Assembly (NCBI RefSeq): GCF_032854445.1 | Contig: NC_088306.1 | Span: 7,129,924 to 7,193,923, forward strand | Source: Liolophura sinensis | Lineage: Eukaryota > Mollusca > Polyplacophora > Chitonida > Chitonidae | Direction of reading: 5' to 3' | DNA length: 64,000 nt | Shown: in pieces, positions 59,066 to 64,000 of the stretch | Layout of the letters: each line of letters opens with the position of its first letter | Numbering within the stretch: the first letter of the stretch is position 1 | Translations under genes and position numbers: made by a program | The notes under the pieces: model-generated | The model's database searches: none | The model's input: only the letters and a program-made list of their open reading frames with translations | Told to the model about the DNA's origin: nothing

Positions 59066-61187
59066 TGGTTAATAGCCTAGAACTGGAAAACAACACGAAG
59101 CTTCACATGTGAATGCCTTGGCTGCCACATCAAGCATGCCCTTTAACCGCCTGAGCCAGCAATGACGCCGCCCTGCAATTGATCATCCATGGATGTCTAC
59201 AGCGACGCGTAGGCCGGGCACTTGGGTTCATTCCCTAACATAGACATTTTAAGATTTTAAAATTAGCTTGTTTTGTGATGCCCAGTAATTGAGAACTAAC
59301 AATGTACCATTTTAGGCTGTATAATATATTCCTTCCTACGAGACTGAGATGTTATTGCATGGCGTTCCAGTTTCGTTATTGGCATTAACACCGGCCTGCT
59401 GCAATACATTATCCAGGCTATATGATAAAGTCATTGTTATAAACGACATTAAATTTTAAATCAAATAAAGCAATTCGTTTTCAACTTTACACCATGGAAC
59501 TCACATTGGTCCGTTTGAGACAAGTCGTGTATCCTGAAAGTAGTGGGTGTAGACTGTGCCCAAAATTTCCTTGCCCATTGATATTGGTATGATTAGGCTT
59601 ATGCTGGCATTGGTTCACTAACGAGTTATGTCAACACTGTTTCTGTCGAAGCCCCGTTCAGACCAACAATTACCCAGTCCGTCTGAATGTAGACGGACCA
59701 GCCCCAAGTCGCCATACTGATCGATTTGCTTCTTCTGTGAACATAGCAGCTGACCGTGAAGAGACCAGCTTCAGACTGCCACACGAGTGTTGTCAAACAG
59801 TTTATCAGTGGGAGAGCGGCGTTTTGTCCGGAGGTATAGTCAAACTCTTCATAATCGCTGGCAGAAGATTTTCACACAATAACCTGTTGGCCCACGAGAA
59901 GAGTTGCTGGCGAGCCAGTAATTGTTTGGTATTCGTTACCCGACCAGAGCGTTAAGTCGTTGACGTTCCGTCTGGTAAGAAAACAGCAGGCGTCGTGTAC
60001 TGGAGATTTAGAATCGATGTAGACGGCTTTGCCGTACCAAAGACGGGCTTAACCCATCTGATACCGATCCGACTGACCCGAAAAGAAACGACCAGCTCTT
60101 CTTCTTTACCCTTTTAGCTTACTTTTATCGACACTACCTAACCCGAAATCAACTTTTAGTTTTAAATATACATCCTATACGCATCAGAGCGTACCTTTAT
60201 ATACCATTATAGGGAGCTGGCCTTGTTCTAGTTGTTAATCACGGTTGCCTTTCAATGGTAAGGACGCGAGAGACGAGTGTTCAAACACTGTGACAATACT
60301 GGATCAGTGACATCATATCAGGTGTTTGTCAATTAATACACATGAGCTGCTTGATTTCGTCAATAAAAAAATGCATATACATGTAGATTTATGAATATAT
60401 TCGTCGAAAGAACCTTGAGACGAGCTATTCCGAGCAAAAAATATGGATGTGAGGCAGCCGTAGAATCTGGTGTTTTAATACCATTTTACTCGGTTAGAAA
60501 AATTCTAACAAAACAACAAAACTAATTTGTTGGACAGTTTTTAATGGCCTTTCATCTGACATATACTTCATTTTAATGCGTTCTTTACCTTTAAGGAAAT
60601 AGCTGTAAAACTTTTTATGTTTAATAATTGTTTCATCTACAAGCAACATAAACACACGTGACCTGGGTTTTTGTTAACCACTTTTACACCTCATATCTAA
60701 TAATCAGTCCCATAAACATGTAGTAACGAATGATTATTCAAATAAGCACCTATTCTTATCTGTGAATTATCGACATGAACACCTGTGCTCCGTTAAGTGT
60801 CCATTTATCCACCTTGTATCCGATACCTGTTCACGTAATCTCTTTAGAAGTGACTCTATATTCACGTTAACAACTGATACTGCACGCGAATTTCAAGCCA
60901 AGCAGTAATCACTTTTCTTTGTTCAGTTATCGGTTGTATGTAAATTCGGGTTTAACGATTGTTAAACTGTGGCTGTGGTTGTCTATGTAACTAGGGCAAC
61001 GTATGCAGCTTTATTATCGCCATAGTGTATTTCTGTAAGCCATTCCCCTATATTCAGTTTTAACGTTATGTAGTAGACAAAGTATTCTTACTGGGTTATT
61101 ACGTGTCACTGACTAAAGGCAATTTTGGTAGCCATTATGGCTAATTTTACAGGCAGGTGACATGGGCAACTAATTCACGTTAGTAAA
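59066..61187. other. Unassigned intron sequence
   Basis: A weak tRNA-like B-box occurs near 60284. No gene or array is recognised. Confidence 0.4.
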
Positions 61188-61198
61188 TTATAAAGAAT

Positions 61199-61482
61199 TT
61201 ATTTGATTGATTTATTTATTTATTTGATTGGCGTTTTACGCCTTACTCATGGATATTTCACTTATATGACGGCGGCCAGCATTATGGTGGGTGGAAACCG
61301 GGCAGAGCCCGTGGGGGAACCCACGATCATCCGCAGGTTGCTGAAAGACCTTCCTACGTACGACCGAAGAGGAAACCAGCATGAGCTTGACTTGAACTCA
61401 AAGCGACCGCATATGTGAGAGACTGTTGGGTCATCACGTTGCGCTAGCGCGATAACCAACTGAGCCACGGAGGCCCCCCTAT
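61199..61482 (-). mobile_element. SINE family A, full length, 11-bp target duplication
   Basis: TTATAAAGAAT flanks both sides (61188-61198 and 61483-61493). On the minus strand the A-box TGGCTCAGTTGG (61457-61468) and B-box GTTCAAGTC (61389-61397) are intact. The (AAAT)n tail is at the left end. Confidence 0.97.
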
Positions 61483-61493
61483 TTATAAAGAAT

Positions 61494-63064
61494 GGCAATG
61501 TATATGTTAACAACACATGCATTACACACAGTACACGCTTGACAACTGTAGCTAGCCCGATCAAGAAAACAATAAGTCCGCCTCAACAATATTTAATTTT
61601 TTCACGTAGAAGGGACATTCTCGTTTCGTTGTAAACAAATAAATAACAAGATCAACTCCGCTGAATGCTCGATACAATTCCTTTTCATAAATTAAATTGT
61701 TACTTCTACTATTATAATTCCAAACGTTTCTAATGTTTTATAAATCTTGCCTACGTCAAGAAGACTTCCATTTGTCTGCAATGACAGTAATGACAGACAC
61801 GAAAGGAAAAGCGAGCTGTAGAAGGAAAAAGGTACGGCTTCAGTTTAACGTTATAAAACATGCATCAATCTGCTTCCATGTCAAGCACAATCATTGGTTG
61901 ACCCTCGTTGTTTTGAAAAGTTGTTTTATCCACCAAGTATCTTGTCGATTTGCAAGTTTCTAGGCCCTGTAAAACTCATCTGTGTATTGACACCCATTCC
62001 CCTTGTTCACACGCAAACCGGGTTTCTGTTGACAAAAATTCCTTCATTTGAGAATGCTTTCCCGTTGAAAGCCTTCCTTTGGGTTCTTGCTCGTATTAAT
62101 CAAGCAAATTAACACTTCAGTCGTAAATTGCAAGTCCTTCTAAAGCCAAAATGAACACAGGAAAGAACCCAATTTAGGTCTTCAGACTAAGGTTATGGAG
62201 GTTCTAGGATTATACAAATGTAACACCAAGTATAACGTTTCTATCGTGCGGATAAAAGCCTGTGTATATATACATGTATCATTTTGGTTGGCACTATATC
62301 GATGCTACCACGTCTGGTAACGGTTATGTCATTTAACGTGGATACGTACGATGTAAACCATGTGGTTCACTGTTAACAATACCGAAACATGACATTGAAA
62401 CTGAGCTTCAAAAATCTAATATTAACATCCAAAACATCTAATTTGGTGAATGGAAAGGTTCAGTGTTATTTATTGTACATGTGATGCCCATGCGAGCTGA
62501 CATAATATCGACAGTATTTTGAAAGCCATTAATAATATCCATATCCAAATTACGTTCTTTATCCACGGTGAGGGTTTTAACATCAAGCGGAAACATCCCT
62601 AAATTGCCTCTATACTCAATTACCCAGACAACTAACAGATTAATAAATAAAATAAATGCCAATTTAACAGAAAAACCAGATTCTGCCACCCCACCCCCAT
62701 TCAGTGCATTGTTCTGCATAAAAAAAGTTTTGCTCTTTCTTTAATTTTGCATCTTTTTTCTGTCCTTGCTATCTTTATATGTGATCTTCAAATGGATCTA
62801 GTATGTAAACATCTTTTGCTAAAATGTGGTGTTAATGTCACGGTGAATTACATTTGTTTGAACTTTGATAAACATTGAAGACCGCAATTCCTTTCATCGT
62901 GGTATTCCTTGTGGCGAAGAACGTAGTTGTACAGATAAATTGCTTAGCACATATGTAATTCACGCTGCTGTCATCAAGGCTTTTAAAACAATCTAAACAT
63001 GTTGAGCTGCACTCCCGCTTTTTTTTTAGTGCTACCAATGCATCGATAGATAATAAAAAAAAAG
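61494..63064. other. Unassigned intron sequence
   Basis: Nothing is recognised. Confidence 0.4.
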
Positions 63065-63310
63065 ACTAAAGCGTAGAGAGTAAAACCAGGGTAGGGACGA
63101 CAGTGAGGCTGTTGGAAAATGATCACACGTAACCTGTGAAATGCTGCATAGTTATCAGTTTACCTGTGAAGGTTTTATTTAAACTATTCTTGTAAATGCT
63201 TATTAAGTACTGGCAGCAAGTTACACGCCTACTTGCACCGTGGCTTAAGTGGAATTAGGTAAAGAAATGCAGTGATGTTCTTTACAGTGTATGACATACC
63301 ACTGGTCTTG
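63065..63310 (-). mobile_element. Dispersed repeat family E
   Basis: An inverted copy: GTAGAGAGTAAAACCAGGG, AATGATCACACGTAACCTG, ACACGCCTACTTGCACCGTG. Confidence 0.78.
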
Positions 63311-63654
63311 CTGTGTTGTTATCATATTTAATGGGAAATGATATGAAAGTAACAGCCCATACATTGTACAAAACAACCGCCAGTGCACAAAACAACAAAC
63401 AATGGCTTTACGGAACGGCTTGGAAACTTGTTAGATCTCCTTTATGGACATGTTATGTGGGCGTTGTTGGAAATAGCGGTTGATATTGAGTCCTTTTGAG
63501 TGAATCTAATTTGCAGATTTTTGCGCTGAGACAATGCGCCTTTCCATCTTGTTTTCCTGTCAACTAGCGGAAAATGATAGAACTAAATCTCCATTTAGTT
63601 GTTAGAAGTCGTACTATTGCGGTCAGTTGAGTTGTTCTTCTGTGTTTAGTTTAT
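63311..63654. other. Unassigned intron sequence
   Basis: Nothing is recognised. Confidence 0.4.
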
Positions 63655-63908
63655 TACTAAAAAAATATTCTGTTAAGCTTAACAAAAAGACTGTTTTTTG
63701 AGTGATGCTAGAATATAATCCGTTATTCCATCAGATTATTCCGTTAAATATATCAAACTTATTCTACTAATTCAACATTAAGATTGCATTAGACTAACAG
63801 GACATTATGTTGAATCTGATACAGTGTTATATTATAATTTACAGTATACATTCTAGCATTACCCAGACAACAGCCTTTCTGTTAAAAGTAACACATTATT
63901 TTTTGAGT
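63655..63908. mobile_element. MITE-like element F, copy 2
   Basis: It shares GAGTGATGCTAGAATATA, CATTAGACTA, ACAGGACATTATGTTGAAT and the right-end CTGTTAAAAGTAACACATTA block with the copy at 46393. The ends are an imperfect inverted repeat. Confidence 0.8.
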
Positions 63909-64000
63909 TATCACAGATGTCAGCTAATCCTGACTATTGACAATTCAACAAGATGACGACAAAATTTAACATCACATTTAAGAACATTTTTTCTTATATA

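Overview
This window is animal genomic DNA, most likely from a lophotrochozoan and probably a mollusc. I infer this from four things: a spliced protein-coding exon of a cyclic nucleotide-gated (CNG) channel that resembles the invertebrate CNGL subfamily; very sparse coding content; many copies of tRNA-derived SINEs whose shared 3' tail is of a type common in mollusc genomes; and abundant AT microsatellites and minisatellites. The species cannot be fixed from the sequence alone.

Only one host gene is supported. A single large exon (about 9171-11080, plus strand) carries an untranslated leader and 452 codons of a CNG channel: the cytoplasmic N-terminus, S1 to S6 with the pore, and the first residues of the C-linker. 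It ends at a textbook splice donor. No exon for the rest of the C-linker or the cyclic-nucleotide-binding domain was found in the following 53 kb, so positions 11081-64000 are read as one very long intron. The leader is preceded by a CpG-rich stretch and a strong splice acceptor, which suggests that another exon and the promoter lie further upstream.

The rest is repeats and unassigned sequence. Four tRNA-derived SINE families (called A, B, C and D here) are scattered on both strands. Some copies have clear target-site duplications of 9 to 13 bp. There is also an unclassified dispersed repeat of about 300 bp (family E), two kinds of MITE-like elements with terminal inverted repeats (F and G), and one decayed non-LTR retrotransposon on the minus strand (31130-36350). 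That retrotransposon has a coiled-coil/RRM-type ORF1 remnant and an endonuclease/reverse transcriptase ORF2 remnant. A 74-bp tandem array with a nested SINE separates the two ORF remnants.

Tandem arrays include units of about 51 bp (13442-14140), 74 bp (34523-34980), 29 bp (37680-38340) and 48 bp (53560-53850), plus several shorter or more degenerate ones and long (TA)n tracts. The most unusual structure is an interleaved pair of perfect inverted repeats around (TA)n at 27982-28323.

A few intronic stretches carry strong transcription-factor-like motifs: a POU MORE site, a cluster of OTX/CRX-type sites, and E-box palindromes. These are offered as candidate regulatory elements only. All repeat family names are mine, no database was searched, and repeat boundaries are approximate unless a target-site duplication is stated.
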